This document shows positions 16,683 through 26,740 of a DNA stretch of 64,000 nt, in pieces. Source of the DNA: Halobacillus yeomjeoni (GTDB lineage Bacteria; Bacillota; Bacilli; Bacillales; Halobacillaceae); assembly GCF_020171525.1 (NCBI RefSeq), contig NZ_JAIVAI010000001.1, forward strand, positions 558,001 to 622,000, written 5' to 3'. The first letter of the stretch is position 1, and each line of letters opens with the position of its first letter. The notes below the pieces were generated by a model. It was not told where the DNA came from, made no database searches, and saw nothing but the letters and a program-made list of their open reading frames with translations. The position numbers and the translations under genes were made by a program.

Positions 16683-17963
16683 ATGGTAGCCGATAAGCCA
16701 ACAGATTCTGCAAATGAGATTAACGATAAACTTGACGTGTTGAAGTCCACGCAAACGGTGGTCAAAAAAGCGCTTGATAAATTAGGTTATCCTAATGAAG
16801 TATATGAATTAATGAAAGAACCTGTACGGATGATGACCGTTCGTATTCCGGTTCGCATGGATAATGACCAAATTAAAATATTCACCGGTTTCCGTGCCCA
16901 GCATAACGATGCTGTCGGCCCGACGAAAGGTGGCGTACGTTTCCACCCTAACGTCAGTGAAAAAGAAGTAAAAGCTCTTTCCATCTGGATGAGCCTTAAA
17001 GCCGGTATCGTAGACCTCCCATATGGTGGAGGAAAAGGCGGTATAATCTGCGATCCGCGTGAAATGTCATTCCGTGAATTGGAAGGGGTAAGTCGTGGGT
17101 ATGTTCGTGCGATCAGCCAGATCGTAGGACCAACCAAAGATATTCCTGCTCCTGATGTGTTTACCAACTCTCAAATCATGGCATGGATGATGGATGAATA
17201 CAGCCGTATCGATGAATTCAATAACCCGGGATTCATTACAGGGAAACCGTTGGTGTTAGGCGGGTCCCATGGTCGTGAAACCGCCACAGCCAAAGGCGTT
17301 ACAATCTGCATAGAAGAAGCGGCGAAGAAAAAGGGGATAGAAGTCGAGGGCGCAAGAGTCGTCGTTCAAGGTTTCGGAAATGCAGGCAGTTTCTTAGCGA
17401 AATTCATGCATGATCGCGGAGCGAAAGTCATCGGTATATCAGATGCTTATGGCGGCTTACATGACCCGAACGGTTTAGATATTGATTACTTACTCGATCG
17501 CAGGGACAGTTTCGGTACAGTTACGAATTTATTCAAAAATACAATATCTAACGAAGAGCTGCTTGAGTTGGATTGTGATATTTTAGTCCCGGCAGCTATC
17601 GAGAACCAAATTACAGAAGATAATGCTTATAACATAAAAGCGTCTATCGTTGTAGAAGCAGCCAATGGGCCGACAACATTAGATGCGACTCGCATATTAT
17701 CAGAAAGAGGGATCCTGCTTGTTCCGGACGTGTTGGCCTCTTCTGGCGGGGTCACGGTTTCTTACTTCGAGTGGGTCCAAAACAATCAGGGGTATTATTG
17801 GACAGAAGAAGAAGTGGAAGAGAAGCTTCACAAAGTGATCGTCAAAGGGTTTGACAATGTCTATAACACTGCGGAAACACGCCGGGTCGATATGAGACTT
17901 GCCGCTTATATGGTCGGTGTACGGAAAATGGCTGAAGCTTCCAGGTTCCGTGGATGGGTATAA
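16683..17963 (+). CDS. gudB: NAD-dependent glutamate dehydrogenase
   Basis: Catabolic glutamate dehydrogenase converts glutamate to 2-oxoglutarate and ammonia. It has 426 residues, nearly identical in layout to B. subtilis GudB. The glutamate-binding PYGGGKGG motif with the catalytic Lys lies near residue 115, and the Rossmann GFGNAGS motif near residue 225. The active-site region EVKALSIWMSLKAG has no duplicated triplet residues, unlike the cryptic gudB of B. subtilis 168, so the enzyme should be active. Start ATG 16683 follows GGAGGT. The gene is monocistronic with a terminator after it. Confidence 0.94.
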   Translation: MVADKPTDSANEINDKLDVLKSTQTVVKKALDKLGYPNEVYELMKEPVRMMTVRIPVRMDNDQIKIFTGFRAQHNDAVGPTKGGVRFHPNVSEKEVKALSIWMSLKAGIVDLPYGGGKGGIICDPREMSFRELEGVSRGYVRAISQIVGPTKDIPAPDVFTNSQIMAWMMDEYSRIDEFNNPGFITGKPLVLGGSHGRETATAKGVTICIEEAAKKKGIEVEGARVVVQGFGNAGSFLAKFMHDRGAKVIGISDAYGGLHDPNGLDIDYLLDRRDSFGTVTNLFKNTISNEELLELDCDILVPAAIENQITEDNAYNIKASIVVEAANGPTTLDATRILSERGILLVPDVLASSGGVTVSYFEWVQNNQGYYWTEEEVEEKLHKVIVKGFDNVYNTAETRRVDMRLAAYMVGVRKMAEASRFRGWV

Positions 17964-17980
17964 GTTGATTTGATCCACAT

Positions 17981-18014
17981 AATCTCCTATCATTTGTATG
18001 GTAGGAGATTTATT
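17981..18014 (+). terminator. Rho-independent terminator of gudB
   Basis: The stem aatctccta / taggagatt with a short loop is followed by TATT; it lies 17 nt after the gudB stop. Confidence 0.75.
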
Positions 18015-18067
18015 ATGTTTATAAACAAGCTTATCAAAGCTTCTGTCCGGAAAGAGGAGTGTTGAAG

Positions 18068-19039
18068 GTGCAACAGGAAAAAGTCATTATTATCGGAGGC
18101 GGACCTTGCGGGATGAGTACCGCCATTGAATTAAAAAGAGAAGGCATCGATCCATTAATTATAGAAAAAGGGAACATTGTCAATTCGATTTATCATTACC
18201 CCACACACCAAACATTTTTCAGTTCCAGTGAAAAACTGGAGATAGGGAATATACCGTTTATTTCTGAGCGTCAAAAACCGGTTCGTAACGAAGCTTTAGC
18301 TTATTATCGGGCTGTGGCAGAGCGTGAATCTTTGAGAATTCATGCTTTTGAGAAAGTAGTAGGAGTAACGAAAAAAGATGGGGAGTTCGTCCTTGATACT
18401 GAAAAGAAGACAGGTGAAAAAGGGCGGTATACTGCTGGAAGTGTCGTTGTCGCGACCGGGTATTATGATCAGCCGAACTATATGGGAGTAAAAGGAGAAG
18501 AGCTGCCTAAGGTCATGCATTACTTCAAGGAAGCTCACCCATACTACAATAAAAATGTTGTTATCATAGGTGGAAAAAACTCCGCAGCCGATGCAGCTCT
18601 AGAATTAGAGAAAGCTGGTGCCAAAGTTACGGTTTTATACCGTGGAGAACAATACTCGCAAAGTATCAAGCCATGGATTCTGCCTCAATTTGAGGGTCTT
18701 GTGCGAAAAGGGATTGTTGATATGGAGTTTTGTGCACACGTGAAAGAGATTACCGATGATGAAGTCATCTATGAATGCAAGGGAGAAATTAAACGAGTTG
18801 CTAATGATTTCGTCTTTGCTATGACTGGTTACCGTCCTGATCATCAATTCTTGAAGAAAATGGGGGTTGAAATCGATCAAGAAACAGGTCGCCCTCATTT
18901 TAATGAAGATACAATGGAAACGAACGTCGAAGGAATTTATATCGCCGGTGTCATTGCGGCCGGATACAACAATAACGAAATTTTCATTGAAAATGGACGC
19001 CATCACGGCGGTAAAATTGCCAAGGATATGAAACAATAA
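18068..19039 (+). CDS. ypdA: YpdA, bacillithiol-disulfide reductase (FAD/NAD(P)H)
   Basis: This flavoprotein of 323 residues reduces bacillithiol disulfide with NADPH (Bdr). It has the FAD-binding GGGPCGMS motif at the N-terminus, the second dinucleotide motif VVIIGGKNSAADAALE near residue 165, and a C-terminal GVIAAG FAD motif. The cysteine in GGGPCG is the conserved N-terminal Cys of the family. GTG 18068 is the best-spaced start after AAAGAGGAG. bshA in the same window supports bacillithiol use by this cell. It keeps its B. subtilis position next to gudB. Confidence 0.92.
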   Translation: MQQEKVIIIGGGPCGMSTAIELKREGIDPLIIEKGNIVNSIYHYPTHQTFFSSSEKLEIGNIPFISERQKPVRNEALAYYRAVAERESLRIHAFEKVVGVTKKDGEFVLDTEKKTGEKGRYTAGSVVVATGYYDQPNYMGVKGEELPKVMHYFKEAHPYYNKNVVIIGGKNSAADAALELEKAGAKVTVLYRGEQYSQSIKPWILPQFEGLVRKGIVDMEFCAHVKEITDDEVIYECKGEIKRVANDFVFAMTGYRPDHQFLKKMGVEIDQETGRPHFNEDTMETNVEGIYIAGVIAAGYNNNEIFIENGRHHGGKIAKDMKQ

Positions 19040-19045
19040 TTGAAC

Positions 19046-19075
19046 ATCCCGGGGGTTGGCTCCGGGATTTTTCTT
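19046..19075 (+). terminator. Rho-independent terminator of ypdA
   Basis: The stem atcccgg(g) / (t)ccgggat is followed by TTTTCTT immediately after the ypdA stop. Confidence 0.85.
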
Positions 19076-19129
19076 CCTGATCCAAAGAATTGCTCCACGT
19101 ATACATATGACAAGAAGGGTGGAATTTTG

Positions 19130-20089
19130 ATGAGTAAAGTGGTTTTGTTGACGACTGGCGGAACGATAGCAAGTGTACCTAATGAAGAATCAGGTAAACT
19201 GTCTTCAGGAGCCTTGACTGGAGAGGAATTGGCTCGAATGCTGAAATTACCTACAGATATTGATGTCACGATTGAATCTGTGTTTCAAAAACCGAGTATG
19301 CATATCGCTTTTGAAGATCTGCTTTTACTTAAAGAAAAAATTGAACATTATTTCCAGGACCCTTCTATTTCGGGTGTCGTTGTCACTCACGGTACGGATT
19401 CACTTGAAGAAAGCGCATATTTTTTGGACTTAACCATTGATGCTTCCCGACCTGTGGTTATAACAGGATCTCAGCGATCACCTGGTGAAATGGGGAGCGA
19501 TGCTTATATCAATCTCCGCCACGCGATTTATTCAGCATGCAGTAAGGATTTGCATGATGCAGGCGCCGTTGTAGTTTTCAACGAACGAATTTTCCCGGCT
19601 AAGTATGTTAAGAAAGAACATGCATCCAACATTCAAGGATTCAACGCATTCGGTTTTGGGTACCTGGGGATTATCGATAATGATGAAGTTCATATTTATC
19701 AAAAGCCTATCAAGCGTGAAAATTATGATGTCGTCAAAGAAATACCTAGAGTGGATATAGTTAAAACATACTCCGGTGCTGACGGTACATTCATCAAAGC
19801 GGCCAGGGAAAGCGGAGCAAAGGGAATTATTTTAGAAGGGGTTGGGCGTGGACAAGTCGCCCCTGGAATGATGCCTGAAATTATAAAAGCTATTGAGGAT
19901 GGGATTACCCTTGTGGTTACGACAACTTCGGAAGAAGGGTCAGTATACACAACATATGATTACTTAGGGAGTGCCTATGACCTATATAAGCATGGGGTGA
20001 TTATGGGGGATGATGATGACAGCAAAAAGGCTAGGATCAAGCTTGCAGTCATACTAGCTTCAGATTATGAAGGGGAGATTACTTACTGA
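19130..20089 (+). CDS. ansA: L-asparaginase, type I-like
   Basis: This enzyme hydrolyses L-asparagine to aspartate and ammonia. It has 319 residues with both catalytic Thr motifs: TTGGTIAS near the N-terminus and VVTHGTDSLEE near residue 85. There is no signal peptide, so it is cytoplasmic. Start ATG 19130 follows AAGGGTGGA. It is a single gene between ypdA and prsW. The symbol follows common naming and does not imply orthology to the ansAB operon gene of B. subtilis. Confidence 0.88.
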   Translation: MSKVVLLTTGGTIASVPNEESGKLSSGALTGEELARMLKLPTDIDVTIESVFQKPSMHIAFEDLLLLKEKIEHYFQDPSISGVVVTHGTDSLEESAYFLDLTIDASRPVVITGSQRSPGEMGSDAYINLRHAIYSACSKDLHDAGAVVVFNERIFPAKYVKKEHASNIQGFNAFGFGYLGIIDNDEVHIYQKPIKRENYDVVKEIPRVDIVKTYSGADGTFIKAARESGAKGIILEGVGRGQVAPGMMPEIIKAIEDGITLVVTTTSEEGSVYTTYDYLGSAYDLYKHGVIMGDDDDSKKARIKLAVILASDYEGEITY

Positions 20090-20332
20090 TCGAGTCCACA
20101 TCCACCCAAAAAAGTTAAAAAACCCGCTGCTTTTAATAATGGGGTAATCATGAGTGGTAGGAAAGGTATAGATACGTGAATGAACAAATTTAATAGTAAG
20201 CATTAACACAACCTATCTAAATAAGACATCCAAATCCTTTACATGGTGTGAATTGGTATTCATTCTATCTTTCATCTCCTCTACGTGGTACGATAAATTG
20301 TAGTGGATACATTGAAAGAGGGCTGATGCACT

Positions 20333-20992
20333 ATGGCGATATTAACTGCGGCGATTTCTCCTGCTGTTGCGATCATGACATTCATCTATTTAAGTAAGCG
20401 GATCGAATTAGAACCTCTGCCGCTTATCATCCGAATGTTTGTCATCGGAGTCATTATGGTGTTTCCATTGACATTCATTCAATATGCTTTTGAAACGGAA
20501 GGTTTATTTCAAACCCCCTTTTTGAAGTCGTTTTTTTTAGCGGGAGCTCTGGAGGAATTTTTCAAGTGGTTCTTTTTACTATTTGTTGCCTTTCGTCATG
20601 CGGACTTTGATCACCACTATGATGGTATTATATATGGAGTGGCGATCAGCCTGGGGTTTGCAACTATTGAAAATATATTTTATATCTTATCTAACGGTAT
20701 TGAAATCGCTCTTCTTCGTGCCATCTTCCCTGTTTCTTCTCATGCCTTGTTCGGATTGATTATGGGCTATTACATGGGAAAAGCAAAATTTATCGATGCT
20801 TCAACAAGGTTGTCGCTCTTATTGGCCTTGATTATTCCTGTTTTTTTACATAGTTTTTATGACTATATGATAACAGCTTTGGAACATACCTGGCTTTACT
20901 ATATCACTCCATTTATGATCGTTTTATGGATTATCGGATTCAGAAAGATCCGCCTCGCCAATCAACATCATGAAAATATGATGAAACTATGA
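20333..20992 (+). CDS. prsW: Intramembrane protease PrsW (YpdC)
   Basis: PrsW makes the site-1 cut in the anti-sigma RsiW in B. subtilis, starting release of SigW. The 219-residue protein has about seven membrane segments, the catalytic pair E74-E75 in GALEEFFKWF, and conserved histidines in SSHALFG and FLHSFYDY. It keeps its position before sleB. sigW/rsiW are not in this window. The 243-base gap upstream holds no recognised gene. Confidence 0.9.
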   Translation: MAILTAAISPAVAIMTFIYLSKRIELEPLPLIIRMFVIGVIMVFPLTFIQYAFETEGLFQTPFLKSFFLAGALEEFFKWFFLLFVAFRHADFDHHYDGIIYGVAISLGFATIENIFYILSNGIEIALLRAIFPVSSHALFGLIMGYYMGKAKFIDASTRLSLLLALIIPVFLHSFYDYMITALEHTWLYYITPFMIVLWIIGFRKIRLANQHHENMMKL

Positions 20993-21003
20993 CCATGTTT
21001 GTC

Positions 21004-21033
21004 TAAACCGCCGTTACCGGCGGTTTTTTTATT
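21004..21033 (+). terminator. Rho-independent terminator of prsW
   Basis: The stem aaaccgccg / cggcggttt with a TTAC loop is followed by a T run, 12 nt after the stop. Confidence 0.9.
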
Positions 21034-21041
21034 AGGGGGCA

Positions 21042-21071
21042 TGTATAAAGTTCTCAATCAGATAGAAACTA
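21042..21071 (+). promoter_or_regulatory. Candidate SigG promoter for sleB-ypeB
   Basis: TGTATA (21042-21047), a 17-nt spacer and GAAACTA (21065-21071) resemble the forespore SigG consensus (TGMATA, about 18 nt, CATACTA) with mismatches. It lies 40 nt before sleB, which is SigG-controlled in B. subtilis. Confidence 0.3.
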
Positions 21072-21111
21072 GCGGTATCAATATATTACTTGGTGCAGAG
21101 GTGATCTACTC

Positions 21112-21945
21112 ATGATTTGGAAGAAGACGATAATCGTGTTCCTGGGTATGGCCATGTTGATTTTACCTTTCTCCGAATGGGCGACAGTCCAGCCGGTCCA
21201 AGGGTTTTCCAATCAAGTCATTCAAAAAGGTGCCGTTGGTGACGATGTCATAGAACTGCAATCCAGGCTTCAATATTTAGGTTTTTATAAGGGTAAGATT
21301 GATGGGGTGTTCGGATGGGGTACCTATTGGGCGGTCCGGAATTTCCAGTCAGAGTTTGGATTAGAGATTGATGGTCTCGTCGGGCAGAATGTAAAAGACA
21401 AACTAGTCAAGGCCAGCAAATATGATGAAGGTTATGTGAAAGAGCAAATCAGGCAAGGGAACGAATTCACGTATTATGGCGGCGTACCAAAAGAGCAGCA
21501 AACGAAACAAACGCAGCAGAAAACACAACAACAAAAAGCAGCTAAACAGCAGCCGCAGGAACAAACTGCTGTCAATGTTCCGAGTGGTTATTCCCAAAAT
21601 GATATTCAATTGATGGCTAATGCTGTATACGGCGAAGCCAGGGGGGAACCGTACGTAGGTCAGGTGGCTGTAGCGGCAGTTATTTTGAACCGAGTAAGCA
21701 GCGCCTCGTTCCCGAATTCGGTTTCCGGTGTCATCTTTGAACCCAGGGCGTTTACCGCTGTCAGTGATGGACAAATTTGGCTCACACCGAATGAACAGGC
21801 TAAAGAAGCTGTGTTAGATGCGATTAACGGCTGGGATCCTTCCGGGCAGGCATTATATTATTTCAACCCGAATACTGCGACTTCCAGTTGGATTTGGTCG
21901 CGTCCACAAATTAAACAAATCGGAAAACATATCTTCTGTAAATAG
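21112..21945 (+). CDS. sleB: Spore cortex-lytic enzyme SleB
   Basis: SleB is a lytic transglycosylase that degrades muramic-lactam cortex peptidoglycan during germination. It has 277 residues: a signal peptide (1-30, hydrophobic to AVQPVQGF), a peptidoglycan-binding domain (about 35-102, two GDDVIELQSRL-type repeats), a Gln-rich linker (about 125-152), and the SleB hydrolase domain (about 160-277, MANAVYGEARGEP with the catalytic Glu). It is followed after 11 nt by ypeB, its stabilising partner. Confidence 0.94.
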   Translation: MIWKKTIIVFLGMAMLILPFSEWATVQPVQGFSNQVIQKGAVGDDVIELQSRLQYLGFYKGKIDGVFGWGTYWAVRNFQSEFGLEIDGLVGQNVKDKLVKASKYDEGYVKEQIRQGNEFTYYGGVPKEQQTKQTQQKTQQQKAAKQQPQEQTAVNVPSGYSQNDIQLMANAVYGEARGEPYVGQVAVAAVILNRVSSASFPNSVSGVIFEPRAFTAVSDGQIWLTPNEQAKEAVLDAINGWDPSGQALYYFNPNTATSSWIWSRPQIKQIGKHIFCK

Positions 21946-21956
21946 GAGGTGGAAGT

Positions 21957-23297
21957 ATGCTGAGGACTATCATCATCATTATTCTTAGCCTTACGACAGT
22001 GGGTTCAGCTGTTTGGGGTTATAAAGAAAATCAAGATAAAAACGCCGTTCTGATACAGGCCGAAAACAGTTACCAAAGAGCTTTTCACGACCTCACTTAC
22101 AATATCGACTTATTGAACGATAAAATAGGCTCGACATTAGCCATGAACTCAAGAAAAAGCTTATCTCCACAGTTGGCTGAAATTTGGAAGATAACTTCTG
22201 AAGCCAATACGGATGTAGGACAGCTCCCGCTTACGCTCTTACCATTCAATAAAACTGAGGAATTTTTGTTTGATGTAGGAGATTTCGCTTATCGTACTGC
22301 GGTTCGTGACTTAGAGAAAAAGCCTTTGAGTGAAAAAGAAGTGGAAGTATTAAAGACATTGCACAAGCAATCAGGGGAGATACGTAATGAATTGCGCAAG
22401 GTTCAAAATGTAGTGTTAAAAGATAACTTGCGCTGGATGGACGTACAGCTCGCGCTTGCGACCAATGATGAGGTCGGGGATAATACCATTATAAATGGGT
22501 TCAAAACTGTAGAAAAATCCGTTGATGGGTATACACAGTCTACAATGGAAGCCGGGATGGGAAATCGCGGACCGGAAAAAAGTTTTCGATATTTAAAAGG
22601 GGACAAAGTCAGTGAGGAAGAAGTCAAAAAGATAGCCAGCAATTGGCTTGAAAAAGTAGATCCGTCTAAATTGACCATTACGAAATCCGGCAAAGGGGCC
22701 GATGTACCAACTTATACAGCCTCTTTCCAATCAGGAGAAAAGAATGGTTACATCGATTTAACGGAAAAAGGCGGACATCCATTGACATTAATGATCAGCC
22801 GTCCTCTAAAAGACGCAGAAATCAGTTTACATGAAGCGTCCAATAAAGCGGTAAAATATCTTGGTGGACTTGAAGTCGAAGGTCTAGAGCTGATTGAAAG
22901 CAACCAGTACGATAAATTGGGCGTGTTCCGTTTTGTTTACACGAAGGATGGAGTTCGTTATTACCCGGATTCTATTGTCGTGAAAGTTGCTTTGGACAAT
23001 GGGGAAGTCCTGGGATTGTCAGCTCGTGAGTATTACAATTATCATAATGATCGAGGCTTGAATGATCCTGAGATTTCTGAAGAAGAAGCCAAGACTAAAG
23101 TCAACCCGCAATTGAAAATACAAGAAAATTATTTAGCTGTCATAGAAAATGACCTTAAAGAACAAGTCCTTTGTTATGAATTTTTGACGACGATGGATAA
23201 TACAACCTATCGGATCTTTATCAATGCATCAAATGGAGATGAAGAGAAAATAGAAACTTTGAAAGAGGCTGAAGTCAAATTCAATAAAGATGTTTAA
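21957..23297 (+). CDS. ypeB: Germination protein YpeB
   Basis: YpeB is required to localise and protect SleB in the spore inner membrane and cortex. The 446-residue protein has an N-terminal membrane anchor or signal (residues 1-20) and a long helical N-domain. Three C-terminal PepSY-type modules (about 215-440) include SEEEVKKIASNWL and SEEEAKTKVNPQL. Length and gene order match B. subtilis. Start ATG follows GGAGGTGG. Confidence 0.93.
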   Translation: MLRTIIIIILSLTTVGSAVWGYKENQDKNAVLIQAENSYQRAFHDLTYNIDLLNDKIGSTLAMNSRKSLSPQLAEIWKITSEANTDVGQLPLTLLPFNKTEEFLFDVGDFAYRTAVRDLEKKPLSEKEVEVLKTLHKQSGEIRNELRKVQNVVLKDNLRWMDVQLALATNDEVGDNTIINGFKTVEKSVDGYTQSTMEAGMGNRGPEKSFRYLKGDKVSEEEVKKIASNWLEKVDPSKLTITKSGKGADVPTYTASFQSGEKNGYIDLTEKGGHPLTLMISRPLKDAEISLHEASNKAVKYLGGLEVEGLELIESNQYDKLGVFRFVYTKDGVRYYPDSIVVKVALDNGEVLGLSAREYYNYHNDRGLNDPEISEEEAKTKVNPQLKIQENYLAVIENDLKEQVLCYEFLTTMDNTTYRIFINASNGDEEKIETLKEAEVKFNKDV

Positions 23298-23302
23298 TGA
23301 TG

Positions 23303-23333
23303 AGACCACTAACTATTAGTGGTCTTTTTATTA
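23303..23333 (+). terminator. Rho-independent terminator of sleB-ypeB
   Basis: The stem agaccacta / tagtggtct is followed by TTTTTATT just after the ypeB stop. Confidence 0.9.
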
Positions 23334-23411
23334 TGGCGATTTGTTCTTCCTTTTCGTGGTTGAACATGGGATAATTATACTCATACAAAAGGTGTAGAAG
23401 GAGCGATTCGT

Positions 23412-24074
23412 TTGCAGAGGATCAGCGTCGGGATGTCAATTACCCTGGAGGCATTCAATAATCAAAAAAATGAACAGGAAACATATAAATGCAAGTTAGT
23501 CGATAAAGACGATCAATGTATTTATATTGATTACCCTGTCAATCAAAACACAGGAAGAACCGGTTTCTTTTTGGAGGGTACCCAGTTCAAGGCAAGTTTC
23601 GTAGGAAAAGATAACTCCGTTTACCGGTTTGATACAGAAGTGGTAGCCAGAAAAAAGATGAAAATTCCTGTCATTCTGCTATCATTCCCGCAAGAGAATG
23701 ATTTAGTTCGTATCCAGCGGAGGAAGTACGTCAGAGTAGAAGCGTCCATAGACATATCGTTAAGAAAAGCCAACCATACATATACGACTATTTCACATGA
23801 CATCAGCGGTGGTGGAATAGCGCTGGCCAAACGTCCGTATGAGAATGTTTCGGTTGACGAGGAAGTCGAATTGACACTTGTGCTCCCCATGAATTCAGGT
23901 GAATATCAATATATAGAGACAAAAGGGAAAGTCGTCCGTTTGTCAGAAGTGAAACAAGGGTCATTAGAAAGGCTTTCGATTGAATTCAAGGATATGACAG
24001 AGAAAAAAAGACAATGGATCATACAATACAGTTTCGAGAAGCAGATGGAAATGCGCAAGCTCGGTATGAGCTAG
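23412..24074 (+). CDS. ypfA: PilZ-domain c-di-GMP receptor YpfA (MotI/DgrA)
   Basis: In B. subtilis this protein binds cyclic di-GMP and inhibits the flagellar stator MotA. The 220-residue protein has an N-terminal YcgR-like domain (about 1-95) and a C-terminal PilZ domain (about 98-212). The ligand motifs R100-x3-R104 and D130-x-S132-x-x-G135 are intact. The start is TTG behind AGGAGCG. It keeps its place between ypeB and cmk. Confidence 0.92.
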   Translation: MQRISVGMSITLEAFNNQKNEQETYKCKLVDKDDQCIYIDYPVNQNTGRTGFFLEGTQFKASFVGKDNSVYRFDTEVVARKKMKIPVILLSFPQENDLVRIQRRKYVRVEASIDISLRKANHTYTTISHDISGGGIALAKRPYENVSVDEEVELTLVLPMNSGEYQYIETKGKVVRLSEVKQGSLERLSIEFKDMTEKKRQWIIQYSFEKQMEMRKLGMS

Positions 24075-24145
24075 TTATTTTTATGGATTTCAATGAATCG
24101 GTTATGTTATTCTGTTGAAGTAAATGGAAACAACTATACTTAATG

Positions 24146-24176
24146 AAAGCGCGCTTCTATAAACAAGTGCGCTTTT
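24146..24176 (+). terminator. Rho-independent terminator of ypfA
   Basis: The stem aaagcgc / gcgcttt with a loop of about 16 nt is followed by TTTT. It is a weaker terminator than its neighbours. Confidence 0.55.
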
Positions 24177-24203
24177 GCACGTAGTAAGGAATGATGGAGG
24201 ATT

Positions 24204-24893
24204 ATGAAAAAGATGAATACTATGACTATTGCTATTGACGGCCCTGCAGCTGCAGGTAAAAGTACGGTTGCAAAAAAAGTAGCTGAAAAATTATCAATCA
24301 TTTATGTAGATACTGGAGCAATGTATCGTGCACTTACATGGAAGGCGATTCAAAACAGCATCAATCTGGAAGATGAACAAGCGTTGACGACACTGTTAGA
24401 AAAGACAGACCTTGAATTGGTGCAGTCTGATCATGGTCAGCGTGTGATTCTGGATGGTACAGATGTTTCAGATGATATACGGACTCATGAAGTGACCAAT
24501 CAAGTGTCAATCGTTGCCAAACATAAAAGCGTACGTGAAGAGATGGTAAAGAGGCAGCAGGATTTAGTAAAAAAACAAGGCGTCGTGATGGATGGTAGAG
24601 ATATAGGGACTCATGTGCTTCCTGATGCAGAGGTCAAGATATTCATGGTCGCTTCCGTTGCTGAACGTGCAGAAAGGCGTCATAAAGAAAATCTTGAAAA
24701 AGGGTATGACTCTGACCTTGAGCAGCTGAAGGAAGAGATTAGAAGACGAGATGAAATCGACTCCAACCGAGAGACAGCACCATTAGTCAAAGCAGAAGAC
24801 GCCATCGAAGTGGACACCACTTCTTTGAACATTGAACAAGTGGTTTCCAAAATCATTGAAATCATTGAAGAAAAAGGATTATTGGAGGCGTAA
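24204..24893 (+). CDS. cmk: Cytidylate kinase
   Basis: Cytidylate kinase phosphorylates CMP and dCMP with ATP. It has 229 residues with the P-loop GPAAAGKST (near residues 13-21), [10 protein letters not shown], and [15 protein letters not shown], the CMP-binding segment. ATG 24204 is used; ATG 24213 is an alternative with longer spacing to GGAGG. plsC begins 3 nt after the stop, implying one operon with ypfD. Confidence 0.94.
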   Translation: MKKMNTMTIAIDGPAAAGKSTVAKKVAEKLSIIYVDTGAMYRALTWKAIQNSINLEDEQALTTLLEKTDLELVQSDHGQRVILDGTDVSDDIRTHEVTNQVSIVAKHKSVREEMVKRQQDLVKKQGVVMDGRDIGTHVLPDAEVKIFMVASVAERAERRHKENLEKGYDSDLEQLKEEIRRRDEIDSNRETAPLVKAEDAIEVDTTSLNIEQVVSKIIEIIEEKGLLEA

Positions 24894-24896
24894 GAA

Positions 24897-25481
24897 ATGA
24901 ACCTGTATAAATTAGGGAAGTTTATTTGTACTGTACTTCTATATCCCTTGTACCGGATCAAGGTCATCGGTAGAGAGAACATCCCGAAAGAAGGGCCTGT
25001 GCTTATTTGTTCCAACCACATCGCCAATGTCGACCCGCCTGTCGTAGGGATTACAAGCAACCGGGATATTTATTTCATGGCAAAAGAAGAATTGTTTAAA
25101 AACCCTGTACTTGGGGGTATATTGAAAAGAGTTCATGCATTTCCAATTAAACGCGGAATGCGTGATCGAAATGCGCTTCGTAAAGGCCTGGAAGTACTTG
25201 AGGGTAACAACGCTTTAGGTTTGTTCCCTGAAGGCACAAGGCAGAAGAGTGGAGAAGTTGGTCAAGGGTTAGCTGGAGCTGGTTTCTTTGCGTTACGTTC
25301 TGAAGCTTATGTCGTCCCGTGTGCAATCATAGGGCCGTATCGAACATTCAAGCCCTTAAAAGTGGTATATGGGAAGCCCATTGATATGACGGAATATCGA
25401 CAAGAGAAAGCCTCTGCGAAGGTCGTAACCGATCGAATTATGGAAGAAATCAGACAATTGCATAAAATTCATAGTGAATAG
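24897..25481 (+). CDS. plsC: 1-acyl-sn-glycerol-3-phosphate acyltransferase
   Basis: PlsC acylates lysophosphatidate to phosphatidate at the membrane. The 194-residue protein has one hydrophobic N-terminal segment, the catalytic NHIANVDP motif (H-x4-D), a FPIKRG block and the substrate-binding FPEGTRQKSG block. It sits between cmk and ypfD, an order common in bacilli other than B. subtilis. Confidence 0.9.
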   Translation: MNLYKLGKFICTVLLYPLYRIKVIGRENIPKEGPVLICSNHIANVDPPVVGITSNRDIYFMAKEELFKNPVLGGILKRVHAFPIKRGMRDRNALRKGLEVLEGNNALGLFPEGTRQKSGEVGQGLAGAGFFALRSEAYVVPCAIIGPYRTFKPLKVVYGKPIDMTEYRQEKASAKVVTDRIMEEIRQLHKIHSE

Positions 25482-25580
25482 GGCGTAATCACTTGACAAA
25501 ATCGTCTAAATATTAGAAGTTAGACAAAAGGGCATTTCTGTATTTAAGGTTGTGTCGGAAATTGAAGGAGGTAGCTTGGT

Positions 25581-26723
25581 ATGGATGAAATGAATCAAGA
25601 AGTATCTGGAATGCAAGAATTCTCTGCAGGGGACATCGTGACGGGTAAAGTCGTCAAAATCGAAGAAAAACAGGTCCTTGTAGATGTTGGATATAAAGTT
25701 GAGGGGATTGTGCCCATTAGTGAATTATCCAGCCTTCATGTAGAAAAAGCTTCTGATGCAGTAAGTGAAGGTGACGAACTGACTCTACAAGTGAAAAAAG
25801 TGGAAGATGATGAAATCGTATTATCCAAACGTGCTGTCGATGCTGACAAAGCATGGGAAGACTTAGAAGCTAAGTATGAGAGTGGAGAAATTTTCGAAGC
25901 TGAAGTCAAGGATGTCGTAAAAGGCGGTCTTGTCGTTGATATCGGCTTAAGAGGATTCATTCCTGCTTCTCTTGTTGAAACCTACTACGTAGAAGATTTT
26001 GAGGATTATAAAGGTAAAACATTGACCTTGAAAGTCGTGGAATTGGATCGTGAACAGAATCGCGTCATCCTATCTCATCGTGCAGTAGTTGAGGAAGAAG
26101 AATCTGCGAAGAAACATGAAGTGCTTCAGTCTCTTGAAGAAGGACAAGTTGTGGAAGGGACGGTTCAAAGACTCACTGATTTTGGTGCTTTCGTAAATCT
26201 AGGAGGTATTGACGGACTCGTACATATCTCTCAGCTATCTCATCAGCATGTCGAGAAGGCCTCTGATGTAGTAGAAGAGGGTCAGCGAGTAGAAGTCAAA
26301 GTTCTTTCTGTAGACCGTGACAATGAAAGGATTTCCCTTTCCCTGAAGGCAACTCAACCTGGTCCTTGGCATGACATCCAAAATAAAGTTTCACAAGGCG
26401 AAGTTTTAAATGGAACTGTTAAACGCCTGGTAAGCTTCGGTGCATTTGTCGAAGTATTCCCGGGAGTAGAAGGTCTTGTGCATATATCTCAAATTTCCAA
26501 CCGTCATATCGGAACACCTGATGAAGTCCTTGATGAAGGTCAACAGGTGGAAGTGAAAGTCCTTGATGTAGATGAAAACGCAAAACGTCTTTCTTTAAGC
26601 ATGAAGGAATTGGAGCGGGACGAAGCTCGCGAAGAAATCCAACAGTATGAAAAAGAAGAGGACAACTCCGGCTTTTCTCTAAGTGACATGATTGGTGACA
26701 AACTGGACAAGTATAAAAAATAA
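25581..26723 (+). CDS. ypfD: S1-domain protein YpfD (ribosomal protein S1 homologue)
   Basis: This RNA-binding protein of 380 residues has four S1 domains: about 15-85, 102-168, 189-257 and 274-343. Repeats 3 and 4 are the most alike ([24 protein letters not shown] and [25 protein letters not shown] share the core). It is shorter than the six-domain proteobacterial S1, as normal for Firmicutes. A GGAGG site precedes the ATG. Confidence 0.92.
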   Translation: MDEMNQEVSGMQEFSAGDIVTGKVVKIEEKQVLVDVGYKVEGIVPISELSSLHVEKASDAVSEGDELTLQVKKVEDDEIVLSKRAVDADKAWEDLEAKYESGEIFEAEVKDVVKGGLVVDIGLRGFIPASLVETYYVEDFEDYKGKTLTLKVVELDREQNRVILSHRAVVEEEESAKKHEVLQSLEEGQVVEGTVQRLTDFGAFVNLGGIDGLVHISQLSHQHVEKASDVVEEGQRVEVKVLSVDRDNERISLSLKATQPGPWHDIQNKVSQGEVLNGTVKRLVSFGAFVEVFPGVEGLVHISQISNRHIGTPDEVLDEGQQVEVKVLDVDENAKRLSLSMKELERDEAREEIQQYEKEEDNSGFSLSDMIGDKLDKYKK

Positions 26724-26740
26724 AAGAGTTGGTGAAGGGT

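Noticed and set aside
20090-20332. Possible terminator or small RNA upstream of prsW
   Set aside because: A-rich and T-rich runs are present but no convincing stem followed by a T run was seen.
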